A DNA stretch of 53,173 nucleotides. It comes from Fidelibacterota bacterium UBA7301 (GTDB lineage Bacteria; Fidelibacterota; Marinisomatia; Marinisomatales; TCS55). The stretch's first letter is position 1. Every line of letters begins with the position of its first letter. The notes below the pieces were generated by a model, which did not search any database, was not told the DNA's origin, and saw nothing but the letters and a program-made list of their open reading frames with translations. Positions 15,995-24,751 of the stretch are shown here, piece by piece. The DNA lies in contig DKQT01000008.1 in NCBI GenBank assembly GCA_002471845.1, positions 1-53,173 on the forward strand. The letters are read 5' to 3'. The position numbers and the translations under genes were made by a program.

Positions 15995-16203
15995 TGACTC
16001 CCAATTGCCAAATAAATGAAAAAGGCATGAATCCCCGCATAAAAGATGAATCCATACAGCAGAACAAAGACCCATTTTTTATGGCGGTCGAATGATACTC
16101 TCAGTGCTTTGGTGCGCAGGATGAGGATCATTCCCAACACAAAAGCAATACCTCCTACACCGTACAAATATAAAAATGGAAGCCAGGTTTGAGCGAAATC
16201 CAT
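15991..16203 (-). CDS. Small two-helix membrane protein coupled to the symporter
   Basis: A 70-residue protein with two hydrophobic helices (FLYLYGVGGIAFVLGMILIL and WVFVLLYGFIFYAGIHAFFI) separated by a basic loop RTKALRVSFDRHKKW. Its TGA stop overlaps the symporter ATG, so both are made together. Small accessory subunits of this kind accompany some SSS and related carriers; the sequence does not clearly match the known DUF4212 small subunit. It may stabilise the transporter. Confidence 0.7.
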   Translation of the reverse strand: MDFAQTWLPFLYLYGVGGIAFVLGMILILRTKALRVSFDRHKKWVFVLLYGFIFYAGIHAFFIYLAIGSQ

Positions 16204-16207
16204 AAGC

Positions 16208-16699
16208 CTAATTCAGTTTATCAAATTCGATTTTAAGTTTGTCGTAGGTTTCCAAAAGGCCGTCAACCATCACTTTGGTATGTCCAACAACAGGCATGAA
16301 ATTCGTATCCCCGATCCACCTGGGTAGAATATGAAAGTGGATATGTTCGGCGATTCCCGCCCCTCCGGCAATACCAATATTGGCACCAAAGTTAAAACCC
16401 TGTGCATTCATTCTCTTACTGAAAATCGCCATGGCTTTATCGGTTAACTCCATAATTTCGCTCATACAGTCCTTATTCAATAACTGAGTTGTTTCCACAT
16501 GGGCATAGGGACATACCATTAAATGGCCATTATTATAGGGATATAAGTTCATCAGGATAAAAGATTGATCCCCACGATAAAGCACCAGGTTTTCCCGATC
16601 TTTATCCTCCTCAGATTTTATACAAAATATGCATCCGTCATTTACCTCTTTTTTAGCACGGATGTATTCCATCCGCCAGGGAGCCCATAACTTATCCAT
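16208..16699 (-). CDS. HIT-family nucleotide hydrolase/phosphorylase
   Basis: A 163-residue histidine-triad protein. The catalytic motif EHIHFHILPRW (HxHxH, central His as nucleophile) is present, with a CIFC zinc-type pair near the N-terminus and NGHLMVCPYAHVET typical of the family. The N-terminal signature DKLWAPWRMEYI groups it with the AP4A-phosphorylase-like HIT proteins. It likely cleaves dinucleotide polyphosphates or AMP-conjugates. Its start overlaps by 8 bases a small remnant ORF upstream and it lies in tandem after the EF-G paralogue. Confidence 0.92.
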   Translation of the reverse strand: MDKLWAPWRMEYIRAKKEVNDGCIFCIKSEEDKDRENLVLYRGDQSFILMNLYPYNNGHLMVCPYAHVETTQLLNKDCMSEIMELTDKAMAIFSKRMNAQGFNFGANIGIAGGAGIAEHIHFHILPRWIGDTNFMPVVGHTKVMVDGLLETYDKLKIEFDKLN

Positions 16700-16844
16700 T
16701 TAGGATGGATGAGATGGAAAGGGTCATATAATTTAGTTGATTAGTCTTCACTGGAATTTTTTGGGGGAGTTTATCTAAAAACAATAAGCAGTTGACCTCC
16801 AAAGCAAATGTTTTTTCAAAAAGCTTCTTTGTTTCGTCCTTCAT
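16692..16844 (-). CDS. Short four-helix-bundle-like ORF (possible remnant)
   Basis: ATG at 16844, TAA at 16692, 50 residues: MKDETKKLFEKTFALEVNCL, LFLDKLPQKIPVKTNQLNYM, TLSISSILNG. The spacing LP...QL...SISS...G recalls the 23S-intervening-sequence/four-helix-bundle proteins common in Bacteroidota (usually about 120 residues, ending SI..NI.EG). It seems to be a shortened version. It overlaps the HIT start by 8 bases, so it may still be translated. Weak call from pattern only. Confidence 0.35.
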   Translation of the reverse strand: MKDETKKLFEKTFALEVNCLLFLDKLPQKIPVKTNQLNYMTLSISSILNG

Positions 16845-16887
16845 TACCTATGTCCTTCATCTTCCATAATCCATTCTCCATCTTTCA

Positions 16888-18972
16888 TTAATCCTCTTCT
16901 TGTGCTGCTTTAGCTTCGGCTGTTACTCTTGCTTCCATATCCCGTGGAACTTCCTCATAACGATTGAATTCTTCAGAATGAATGCCGCGGCCACCGGTCA
17001 AAGATCGCAGTGTTGTGGAATAATGGTACATTTCTGCCTGGGGCACTTGGGCCTTTATCCGTTGAAAAGCGCCTTCTGAATCCATACCCATTATCCTTCC
17101 CCGCCGGCTGGAAATATCACCCATAACATCACCCATATAATCTTCCGGCACCTTGATTTCCACGTCCAGTACAGGTTCTAACAAACAAGGCTCAGCATCC
17201 AAAAACGCCTCCCTGAATGCCTGTTTGCCGGCCATTTGAAATGCAATATCCTTAGAGTCTACAGGATGCTGTTTTCCATCATAAAAATCAACTTTTAAAT
17301 CCACCACACGATAACCGGCCAAAATACCTTCTTTGCTGGCAGCGTTTACACCCTTTTGAACAGAAGGAACAAAAACGCGATCTACATTTTGCCCAACCAA
17401 TGATTCGCTAAACTCAAGGCCTTCTCCCCTGGTTTTGGGTTCCACCCGCATCCATACTTCCGCAAATTGACCGGCGCCTCCACTTTGTTTTTTATGGCGG
17501 TATCTGGATGATCCCATACCCCGTATCGTTTCACGGTATGGAATACGCGGTTTAAATGTTTCTACATCTACATTGAAACGACGTTTCAAACGGTCAATGG
17601 ATACTTTAAGGTGTAATTCGCCCTGCCCCGAAATAACGGTCTGACGGAGTTCTGAATCTACATTGTAAACAAAGGTTGAATCTTCTTCATGAATGGTGGC
17701 CAATCCAGTGGCAATTTTTTCTTCATCTCCCTTGGCTTTTGAACGGATTCCAAGATGAATATTTGACTTGGGAAGTGTCACGGACGGCAGTTTCACCTTA
17801 TTGTTTGAACCCGTTAATGTGTTTCCTGTGTGGGTATTTTTCAGTTTTACTACTGAACCAATGTCACCGGCATTTAACCTGGTCACAGCCGTCCTGGATT
17901 TACCATTCATTAAAAACATCTGCCCAAAGCGTTCTGAATTACTGCGGGATGTATTATGTAAATCCAAGCCTGTTGAAATTGAACCGGAATAAACACGAAA
18001 AAAAGAAAGCTCACCAACGTGAGCTTCGCTAATTGTTTTAAATACATGGACCACAGGATTATTTCCATCCAGGGCAATATCCACCTCTTCTCCAGAGTTG
18101 GCATCCTTGGCTTTAATCGTGGCACGGTCCACAGGAGAAGATCCGTATTTCGCGATAAAATCCATAACCCGGGCAACACCAATATTCTCTGTTGCAGCTG
18201 TGCAAAATAAAGGAATAAAAACCTGGTCCTGAATGGCTCGATGTAATCCCTCACGCATTTCTTCCTCTGTTAAATTTCCTTCCTCGAAAAATTTTTCCAG
18301 CAAAGAATCATCGGATTCAGCCACGTATTCAATTAATTCCTGGTGCAGTTCATTCACCCGGTCTTTCCATTCTTCCGGTAAATCTCCTTCTGTATATCTA
18401 CCGCTGCCATCGGTACTGTAAGTGATTAATTCATTGCGCAATACATCAATGATTTGATTGAAGCCCGGACCGGCATTCACGGGTAATTGCATGGGAAAAA
18501 CATTCCCCCCGAAATGCTTTTTAGCTTGTTGTAAAATTTGATCAAATTTGGAATTCTCCCGGTCAAAACCATTGACGACAATCATTTTAGCGAGGCCATA
18601 ATCACCGGCATAATTCCAAACCTGTTCTGTACCAACTTCAACGCCATTGACGGCATGAATAACGACTACTGCAAGATCGACAACCGCCAGGGATGAAATA
18701 GTTTCACCAATAAAATCAAGATATCCGGGAGAATCAATTACATTGAATTTTGTACCCGCCCATTCCACATGGAGAGGTGAGGAGTGAATTGAAATTTGGC
18801 GCTGATGTTCGTCATGGTGATAATCCGATACCGTTGAACCCGCCTCAACAGATCCGATACGGTTAATTTCACCCCCATTGGAGAGCATTGATTCAGACAA
18901 CATTGTTTTACCGGAAGCGCCATGGCCTACTATAGCAAAGTTGCGAATATATTTAGCTGCGTAGTCTTTCAT
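16888..18972 (-). CDS. Elongation factor G-like GTPase (EF-G paralogue)
   Basis: A 694-residue translational GTPase. G1 is GHGASGKT (residues 16-23), G3 DSPGYLDF, and the G4 position is NGFD rather than the NKxD of canonical EF-G, an unusual guanine-contact loop. Later domains II-V are complete (RIPYRETIRG, HKKQSGGAGQFAEV, EPCLLEPVLDVEIKVPEDYM, SSRRGRIMGMDSEG). The GASGKT P-loop and length place it in the EF-G-like (EF-G2/FusB-type paralogue) group, which is thought to act in ribosome recycling or stress rather than elongation. AAAAGGATTTTAAT-ATG gives a good start. Confidence 0.9.
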   Translation of the reverse strand: MKDYAAKYIRNFAIVGHGASGKTMLSESMLSNGGEINRIGSVEAGSTVSDYHHDEHQRQISIHSSPLHVEWAGTKFNVIDSPGYLDFIGETISSLAVVDLAVVVIHAVNGVEVGTEQVWNYAGDYGLAKMIVVNGFDRENSKFDQILQQAKKHFGGNVFPMQLPVNAGPGFNQIIDVLRNELITYSTDGSGRYTEGDLPEEWKDRVNELHQELIEYVAESDDSLLEKFFEEGNLTEEEMREGLHRAIQDQVFIPLFCTAATENIGVARVMDFIAKYGSSPVDRATIKAKDANSGEEVDIALDGNNPVVHVFKTISEAHVGELSFFRVYSGSISTGLDLHNTSRSNSERFGQMFLMNGKSRTAVTRLNAGDIGSVVKLKNTHTGNTLTGSNNKVKLPSVTLPKSNIHLGIRSKAKGDEEKIATGLATIHEEDSTFVYNVDSELRQTVISGQGELHLKVSIDRLKRRFNVDVETFKPRIPYRETIRGMGSSRYRHKKQSGGAGQFAEVWMRVEPKTRGEGLEFSESLVGQNVDRVFVPSVQKGVNAASKEGILAGYRVVDLKVDFYDGKQHPVDSKDIAFQMAGKQAFREAFLDAEPCLLEPVLDVEIKVPEDYMGDVMGDISSRRGRIMGMDSEGAFQRIKAQVPQAEMYHYSTTLRSLTGGRGIHSEEFNRYEEVPRDMEARVTAEAKAAQEED

Positions 18973-19094
18973 ATTAAAATCCTTTTAAGATTTTCAATTA
19001 AAATATTGGTGTTTCTCTACCTCGGACAAAAGATGGAGGCCCTAAGTGTACTGACGGGGGAGGTTTTATTTCAAGGACTTTAAGCAGAATAAGG

Positions 19095-19364
19095 TTAGAA
19101 AATATCTTGGCGGTTTTCTTCTATATAAGCACGCAGTGCCGGTGGAATAAAAATATTCTCAAGATCAAGCTTTCCAAATTCCCTGGCCAAAATCCCCAAA
19201 CGCTGATTGGTAGGCTTTATTTTATTGATAACGATGTAATCCTCATCATTAACCGAACACATACCGCCTATGAAATCTCCTTTGCCCTGAACAATATTGA
19301 TATTCATTTTATCCGCCAGTTCCTCAAAAAGAGATAGCATGTTTTCCGCCGTCATATCCGCCAT
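19095..19364 (-). CDS. Conserved-looking hypothetical protein, 89 residues
   Basis: A soluble 89-residue protein beginning MADMTAENMLSLFEELADKM with a central INIVQGKGDFIGGMCSVNDE and ending PALRAYIEENRQDIF. It starts 3 bases after the stop of the mannose-1-phosphate guanylyltransferase gene, same strand. I do not recognise a family; predicted helix-strand-helix with no membrane segment. Composition and operon position argue it is real. Confidence 0.7.
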   Translation of the reverse strand: MADMTAENMLSLFEELADKMNINIVQGKGDFIGGMCSVNDEDYIVINKIKPTNQRLGILAREFGKLDLENIFIPPALRAYIEENRQDIF

Positions 19365-19367
19365 TAT

Positions 19368-20426
19368 TTATAAAAGATCGTTTCGCTTTTTCTTTTCAAG
19401 ATAATTGACCAGGGCTTTTACATCTTCCACCTTAGCCCTTGGTACCACCAGGGTAGCATCCTCGGTATTCACCACGACTAAATTGTCTGCACCAATAACA
19501 GCCGTAAAGTGCCCATTGGATTGAATTAAGTTATTTTGTCCTTCGAGCACCACACCTTCCCCCCGGATGACATTTTTACCCTTTGATTTAGGAGACACAT
19601 CATATACCGATTCCCAAGAACCAATGTCGTTCCATTCAAATTCAGCTTTTACCACATAGATTTCGCTGGATTTTTCCATGAGACCGTAATCAATGGATTC
19701 AGTTTCAATATTGTTCCATAACCGGGTGAAGTCCTGTTTTTTTGCAATCCGTTTTTCAATTTTTCCTAATTGGTCACTCAAATCGGGCATATGCTTTGCA
19801 ATTTTATCAAAAAAAGTATCTATCTTCCAGACAAACATACCGCCATTCCATAAAAAATCCCCGCTTTCCAGAAATCGTTCAGCCAATGCCGGATGAGGTT
19901 TTTCAGCAAATGTTTTTACTTTAAAACCATTCAAGTGATCTTCAGGACTATTATGATCATACTGGATATAACCATAGCCGGTGGATGCATAAGTCGGTTC
20001 GATGCCGATGGTTACCAGTGATCCATTTTTATTGGCCAGTTGGATGGCGGACCTCACGGCCTTGGCAAATTTTTGAGCGCCGACAATGATATGATCCGCA
20101 GGAAATACGCCTATTACTGCATCTTCCCGCAGTTTTTTTATGTGCAGTGCCGCCAGGCCTATGGCCGGTGCTGTACTTTTTCCACTGGGTTCAATAATAA
20201 TATTCTTGGGTTTAACACCCTTGATCATCTTGCGAATTTTGGGGGCTAAATCCGGCCCGGCCACTATAAAAATATCTTCCATGTTTTTCATCTTTTTTAG
20301 ACGATCAACTGTCATTTGAAGCATCGGTTCGTTACCGACAATTTTTAACAATTGTTTTGGATTTTCTTTTCGACTGGAAGGCCAAAACCGGGTCCCCCGG
20401 CCACCAGCCATTATCACACAATACAT
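19368..20426 (-). CDS. Mannose-1-phosphate guanylyltransferase
   Basis: A 352-residue nucleotidyltransferase that makes GDP-mannose from mannose-1-phosphate and GTP for glycans or lipopolysaccharide. Motifs: MAGGRGTRFWPSSRKENPKQ (nucleotide-binding loop with the activating Lys/Arg), VFPADHIIV (metal Asp), VKTFAEKP (sugar-phosphate Lys), FLWNGGMFVWK, and EFEWNDIGSWESVY. The protein lacks the C-terminal phosphomannose isomerase domain of bifunctional ManC, so it is the short monofunctional form. It follows an Ig-like lipoprotein gene with 9 bases between. Confidence 0.95.
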   Translation of the reverse strand: MYCVIMAGGRGTRFWPSSRKENPKQLLKIVGNEPMLQMTVDRLKKMKNMEDIFIVAGPDLAPKIRKMIKGVKPKNIIIEPSGKSTAPAIGLAALHIKKLREDAVIGVFPADHIIVGAQKFAKAVRSAIQLANKNGSLVTIGIEPTYASTGYGYIQYDHNSPEDHLNGFKVKTFAEKPHPALAERFLESGDFLWNGGMFVWKIDTFFDKIAKHMPDLSDQLGKIEKRIAKKQDFTRLWNNIETESIDYGLMEKSSEIYVVKAEFEWNDIGSWESVYDVSPKSKGKNVIRGEGVVLEGQNNLIQSNGHFTAVIGADNLVVVNTEDATLVVPRAKVEDVKALVNYLEKKKRNDLL

Positions 20427-20435
20427 TTGGTTTTA

Positions 20436-22100
20436 TTACTCCCCTATCCTGATTGAACCCATATCAATATCCCAATTTGCACGTACATCAAAAGTGTCGG
20501 GATGAATATAAAACCATTCACCGGTCTGGAATGGATAAGCTGACCCATAGGAATATTTCCCGTTCCTATCCCGGTCATCTATAATCATCAAACGATAAGG
20601 TCCTTCAGGAATGTTGTTAAAGCGAAATTGCTGGTCTGAATTTACGGAAGAATGGAAAATTTCCGGCTCTTTTTTCATTGCCTGCAATTCCAATAGCGGG
20701 AAGATACCTACTTTTTGAACAGTGCCGGTCAATCCCCCATAGCCAAGCTTTTTCCCTGATTTGATCCTGACGAATGAAATGGAATCTTTCAAGGATTTCC
20801 CTTCTATTGGTGTCAGCGCATCAGCAAATACCATCAGTTTATATTCTGTTTTTTCTTTCCATTCCCCGGGGGGTAAAAAAGCAATTTCAAGCGGGTTAAG
20901 CCAATCAACCTTTACTGAGACAGTATCGGTATCGGCAACCATAAAAAAAGCACTGTCGGTAACGGAAACAATCGGTTTGGAAAATACAATGGGGACAATC
21001 GGGCCACCGTTTTTTTCCCTCCGCACCGTCACTGTGTTTTCCGGCTTTGTACGTTTAATGTGGGAGGTATCCTTCTTTGCCGGTATGCGGACATTGATTT
21101 TTCCCTCCTTGAGTAAGTCATCATTGTTCAATAAAACATTATTCAAATTCAATTCCGCCTTCCCCGAAGACAGAGTATCCGGTGAAATAAGTAAGAACCG
21201 TTTTTGATCCTCTTCATCACGATAATAATCAGGCTTATGAAGGTTTTGCTCGGCATCAGTAATAATTAACCCTTCGAAAGTTATATTGTCCAACTCCCGG
21301 TTAAAATAAACCCAGCCCCATTGCTTCCCTTCCCATTCAGCGTGGGTCATTTTCAAGGGTTGAACTTCCAGTTGAACCCGCATTGGAATATCCTTTAATT
21401 CTTGGTTTTCTTCTAAATGATATGTCTTTTGAGGACTTACACCATAAGCCATTCTTTGAGGAACCAGGGCAGCGCCGGCGGCACTCCGCTCAACACCCAT
21501 TAAAACATATTCTCCGGGAGCCAAATACTTGAAATTAAAATTACCTTCATCATCTGCTTCCGATACATAAAGCGGTTCCCTAAAAAAGACGGAATCTTCA
21601 AATCCTTTTTCCAATTTCCACAAATGAGCTGCATATGAATCTTCCCCATAAATACGGCCGGAGATTTTTCCTTCATCAATTACAGACCCCGTGCTGTAAG
21701 CCACCTGGATGGATTGTTCCAAGGCTACGCCTCGTTCATCCTTTAAATTCCTGCTGATGGTAATTACATAGGTTTGATTGGAGAGTAAATCCGGTGGAAA
21801 ATTCAGGATAATCTCGTCATCGGAATATTTTATTTCGGCGGGTGTTTCAAGCTGGGGTGCAATTTTCACGGCATTTTTTAAGGATTTCTCATCAATATAT
21901 TCGGAAAATATGAGCGTAACCATGCCCCCCTCAAAATGAAGACTTCCAGCCTCCGGTTCAGCAGAGATTAAAGCAGGTGGTATTTCGTCTTCCGGACCGC
22001 CGCCAGGAGGAGATATAGCAGCACAGGAATAAACCAGGTATGCAATACCCAGCAGGCCAAAGGTGTAGGTACATTTTTTCAGTATAATTAGGTGATTCAA
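20436..22100 (-). CDS. Lipoprotein with bacterial Ig-like (Big_5) domain
   Basis: A 554-residue protein with a TTG start and a lipobox LVYSC (Cys at about residue 26). Right after it come ISPPGGGPEDEIPPALISAE and VTLIFSEYIDEKSLKNAVKI, the signature of the Big_5 Ig-like domain frequent in Bacteroidota surface lipoproteins. A carboxypeptidase-regulatory-like segment (GNFNFKYLAPGEYVLMGVER) lies at about 190-210 and a second similar one (NIPEGPYRLMIIDDRDRNGK) near the end. Likely outer-membrane anchored with a structural or binding role. The gene sits 13 bases after sfsA. Confidence 0.8.
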   Translation of the reverse strand: MNHLIILKKCTYTFGLLGIAYLVYSCAAISPPGGGPEDEIPPALISAEPEAGSLHFEGGMVTLIFSEYIDEKSLKNAVKIAPQLETPAEIKYSDDEIILNFPPDLLSNQTYVITISRNLKDERGVALEQSIQVAYSTGSVIDEGKISGRIYGEDSYAAHLWKLEKGFEDSVFFREPLYVSEADDEGNFNFKYLAPGEYVLMGVERSAAGAALVPQRMAYGVSPQKTYHLEENQELKDIPMRVQLEVQPLKMTHAEWEGKQWGWVYFNRELDNITFEGLIITDAEQNLHKPDYYRDEEDQKRFLLISPDTLSSGKAELNLNNVLLNNDDLLKEGKINVRIPAKKDTSHIKRTKPENTVTVRREKNGGPIVPIVFSKPIVSVTDSAFFMVADTDTVSVKVDWLNPLEIAFLPPGEWKEKTEYKLMVFADALTPIEGKSLKDSISFVRIKSGKKLGYGGLTGTVQKVGIFPLLELQAMKKEPEIFHSSVNSDQQFRFNNIPEGPYRLMIIDDRDRNGKYSYGSAYPFQTGEWFYIHPDTFDVRANWDIDMGSIRIGE

Positions 22101-22113
22101 TTCTGGAACAAAT

Positions 22114-22821
22114 CTATTCAGGAGGGGTCAAATTTACAGGAATTTCTTTTCCAAATCTCATTTCTGTTTCACTGACTTGGGTTGTGATGCACCAAACGCC
22201 AACGCCTGCTTCTTTGGCCGCCAGCAATACTTTAGCGAATTCGGGGTCTTGATTCCACATGGGTTCAAAACGGTTTGCATCGGATCGTTGGCAAACAAAT
22301 AGGATGCCGGCACCATTTCCTTCTTTAACCAATTGGGCCAATGCCTTTGCATGGCGTGCGCCTCTTTCAGTCACCGCATCAGGAAATTTGGCAAGGCCAT
22401 TTTCGACGTAGGTCACGGACTTCACTTCTAAATAAAAGGGTGTACCATTTCGATCTTTCAACAGGAAATCAAAACGATGGTTCCCGTGGGAGACCTCCGG
22501 CTGTACCAATTTGTAATTCGTAAGCATGGGTAAACTGCTTTCTTCCAAGGATTCCAGAACAAAACGGTTTGGCAAGGCAGATACAAGGGATATCAATTGG
22601 CCTTCATGGCGAACCATTACAGTGGAGTATTTCGTTTTGCGCTCTGATCCCTTTGGTGCCGGCCGCAGTAATAGATCAGCTCCAGTAATCAATAATTCTT
22701 TCAACCTACCGGGATCAGGTAAATGAGAACGGACAATTTCATCGCCCACCTGCACCATGGCAATGAACCGGTTGGGCCGTTCTACAAATTTTCCTAAGAT
22801 AAGGGGACCTTCAATTTTCAC
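22114..22821 (-). CDS. sfsA: SfsA DNA/RNA nuclease family protein
   Basis: A 235-residue protein with the SfsA layout: N-terminal OB-like domain (NRFIAMVQVGDEIVRSHLPD, PGRLKELL) and a PD-(D/E)xK nuclease-like core (HRFDFLLKDRNGTPFYLEVK, then SVTYVENGLAKFPDA, TERGARHAKALAQLVKEG). SfsA was named from a sugar-fermentation phenotype in E. coli and has been reported to bind and cut nucleic acid. Length agrees with the family (about 230-240). It is the first gene of its minus-strand run; the sequence upstream is AT-rich and ends at a truncated gene on the other strand. Confidence 0.93.
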   Translation of the reverse strand: MKIEGPLILGKFVERPNRFIAMVQVGDEIVRSHLPDPGRLKELLITGADLLLRPAPKGSERKTKYSTVMVRHEGQLISLVSALPNRFVLESLEESSLPMLTNYKLVQPEVSHGNHRFDFLLKDRNGTPFYLEVKSVTYVENGLAKFPDAVTERGARHAKALAQLVKEGNGAGILFVCQRSDANRFEPMWNQDPEFAKVLLAAKEAGVGVWCITTQVSETEMRFGKEIPVNLTPPE

Positions 22822-22922
22822 TTATATTTTCCGCGATTCATGCGGGAGAAATTAGATGATAAAACACAATCTCCGAATTCATATTAACAATACAGAATAT
22901 TATATGGTTTTATTATATTTGA

Positions 22923-23081
22923 ACTATACTTTCTTCTGATATTAAGATTGAAGTATCATTGGGCGCCAAAGAAGCGCATGAAATTGCTGTCATGGTGGAT
23001 ACATTCAAACCTCTGAATACGACCACAGCGGCGGCGGGAATTGACGATCCGGATTCCCCTTTATCCTGGTTGGATACATAA
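22923..23081 (+). pseudogene. 5'-truncated gene, resembles the C-terminus of homogentisate 1,2-dioxygenase
   Basis: An open plus-strand frame from a TGA at 22920 to TAA at 23079-23081 has no start codon. It reads IEVSLGAKEAHEIAVMVDTF, then KPLNTTTAAAGIDDPDSPLS, WLDT. Bacteroidota-type homogentisate dioxygenases end with a similar pattern (E-x-S-x-G-x-K-x-x-x-E-x-A-x-M-x-D-T-F-x-P-L...SW); this comparison is from memory. The stop overlaps the flavin reductase ATG by one base, so it was its operon partner. Everything before about 22945 lacks homology, so the 5' part has been lost at a breakpoint. Confidence 0.45.
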
Positions 23082-23704
23082 TGAAATTTGATCCTGATAA
23101 ACAATCATTTGCCGACAACCACCGCCTGATGATCGGCGCCATTGTACCTAGACCAATTGCTTTTGTATCCACGAAATCGAAAGACGGGATTCTGAACCTG
23201 GCACCTTTTTCTTACTTTAACGGTGTCTGTTCAAACCCACCCACAATTATGTTTGCACCCGCCCGGCGGGGATATGACGGACTCACCAAGGATACCCTGA
23301 ACAATATCCGAGATACTGAAGAGTTTGTGGTGAATATTGTATCCGAAGAATTTGCAGATCAAATGGTGGCCTGTGCAACGGATTTTGACAAAGATGTGAA
23401 TGAATTTGAAGTGTCCGGGTTAACGTCGGTGGATTCGGTAAAAGTGGCGCCACCTTATGTAAAAGAATCCAAGGTCAGTTTTGAGTGTCGCCTCCAGACG
23501 ATCGTTCCAGTGGGTGATGCTGAACCGGGTGGCGGATTTGTAGTTATCGGAAATATTGTCATGTTCCATGTTGATGACAGGGTATTAAAAGATGGCCGGA
23601 TTGACCAGAAAGCATTGAATCCAGTGGGGCGTATGGCCGGGAATAATTATACACGTGTTCATGATACTTTCACAATAATCCGTAAAATGAGACCAGATAA
23701 GTAA
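23081..23704 (+). CDS. Flavin reductase-like protein (DIM6/NTAB family)
   Basis: A 207-residue FMN-binding split-barrel protein. Marks: IVPRPIAFVSTKSKDGILNL, APFSYFNGVCSNPPTIMFAP, and KDTLNNIRDTEEFVVNIV, all typical of the flavin reductase domain (binding FMN via the S/T-rich loop and Pro-Pro). It would reduce flavin with NAD(P)H for a partner oxygenase, or be an FMN-dependent oxidoreductase. Its start overlaps the stop of the truncated dioxygenase-like gene. It is followed by an interspersed palindrome. Confidence 0.9.
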   Translation: MKFDPDKQSFADNHRLMIGAIVPRPIAFVSTKSKDGILNLAPFSYFNGVCSNPPTIMFAPARRGYDGLTKDTLNNIRDTEEFVVNIVSEEFADQMVACATDFDKDVNEFEVSGLTSVDSVKVAPPYVKESKVSFECRLQTIVPVGDAEPGGGFVVIGNIVMFHVDDRVLKDGRIDQKALNPVGRMAGNNYTRVHDTFTIIRKMRPDK

Positions 23705-23708
23705 ACCA

Positions 23709-23810
23709 TCATTACGAGGAATCCGCCAACAGACGGATGACTATGCAATCCCACAGATAGACTTTATAATATGGGAGATTGTTTCTCCCTATAAACCGGG
23801 ATCGCAATGA
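23709..23810. repeat. Interspersed palindromic element (TCATTACGA ... TCGCAATGA)
   Basis: The 102-base stretch is bounded by TCATTACGAGGAA and ATCGCAATGA with internal GCAATCCCA facing TGGGAGATTG. This is the layout of the widespread intergenic element whose ends read CATTGCGAGG / GCAATCTC in many bacteria. Ends pair with a few mismatches. It lies between flavin reductase and the AMP-binding-like gene and probably forms a long hairpin in RNA. Confidence 0.5.
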
Positions 23811-23823
23811 GATTCAAAACCAA

Positions 23824-24744
23824 ATGACAAATCTCAAACAAAGAATTTACCAGGCCCAATGCATAGGTAATGTGGAGCCTATTGAGCATATGGTTCCCTA
23901 CCCAAACCTTAGGGCATTGGTGGATGGCCAAAATGTAAAATACGGTGAAAAAATGGTTTACGCCGACTTAGGCCTCACCTCCGATAAGGTGTATCGCCTG
24001 GCCCAGCAATCAGCTAATTGGCTAGTTTCTGAGGGGGTTAAACCAAAGGATCGGGTTCTTGTTGATCGGTTGCCTTTCCCTCAAAATGAAGTGTTGGCTT
24101 TTGGTATTTGGACCTTGGGTGCGTCCATGATCCTCACTGGAGATGGCAACTTAGATTACGCGCAGGAGGCTGCCTCACCCGCATTCGTGATAACCTTTGA
24201 GACAAATTATTTTGAAACAATCAAATCGTTTTCTAAAGATCACGATCCGACCCACAAACCGTTGCTGGCGGAAGAAGCCATGGTCTTTTGCGACAATAAT
24301 AGAGCTATTCAGCTGAGCCACTATAATCTATTGGTCAATGCCAACGGGATTCAACATGCTATTGACCTCTACGAAGATCAAACCTATTTTATTAATATAC
24401 CACCAAACACAATGGCGTGGGTTATCCTCCAGGCCATGCTACCACTTTATACCGGCGCACCTCTTACTTCTGACCAGCCGTATATGACGTTGGGAATCGA
24501 TACGGGCGATTTTCGAATCCAATTCAATTGGAAGACTTTAGAAGAAACATCCCCACCCACACTCTATGTCTGTAATGAGAATACGGCCTTTCTCGCCATC
24601 AACAAGACCCCCATCCACTTAACTGCCTGGGATAACGACACAAGCCCTACGGCCATTTCAGGTCACTCGGTGATGATGGGCTATTTAGATGATGAATTAA
24701 ATAAAAAGGTGTTTGTTGAAGATGTTTTAAAAATTGGTAACTGA
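23824..24744 (+). CDS. AMP-binding-like protein lacking the ATP loop, apparently truncated
   Basis: From the ATG at 23824 (no ribosome site supports the longer frame from 23779) there are 306 residues that resemble acyl-CoA synthetase/AMP-binding enzymes: ADLGLTSDKVYRLAQQSANW, GVKPKDRVLVDRLPFPQNEV, LSHYNLLVNANGIQHAI and GHSVMMGYLDDELNKKVF. The hallmark TSGTTGxPK phosphate loop before LSHYNLL is replaced by FCDNNRA, and about 200 residues of the usual length are missing. The final GDL/DGW region continues only in another frame (VTEDGLIFFPGP at about 24735-24772), so the 3' end seems frameshifted and then cut. Probably inactive, either a decaying gene or a non-catalytic paralogue. Confidence 0.6.
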   Translation: MTNLKQRIYQAQCIGNVEPIEHMVPYPNLRALVDGQNVKYGEKMVYADLGLTSDKVYRLAQQSANWLVSEGVKPKDRVLVDRLPFPQNEVLAFGIWTLGASMILTGDGNLDYAQEAASPAFVITFETNYFETIKSFSKDHDPTHKPLLAEEAMVFCDNNRAIQLSHYNLLVNANGIQHAIDLYEDQTYFINIPPNTMAWVILQAMLPLYTGAPLTSDQPYMTLGIDTGDFRIQFNWKTLEETSPPTLYVCNENTAFLAINKTPIHLTAWDNDTSPTAISGHSVMMGYLDDELNKKVFVEDVLKIGN

Positions 24745-24751
24745 AGATGGA

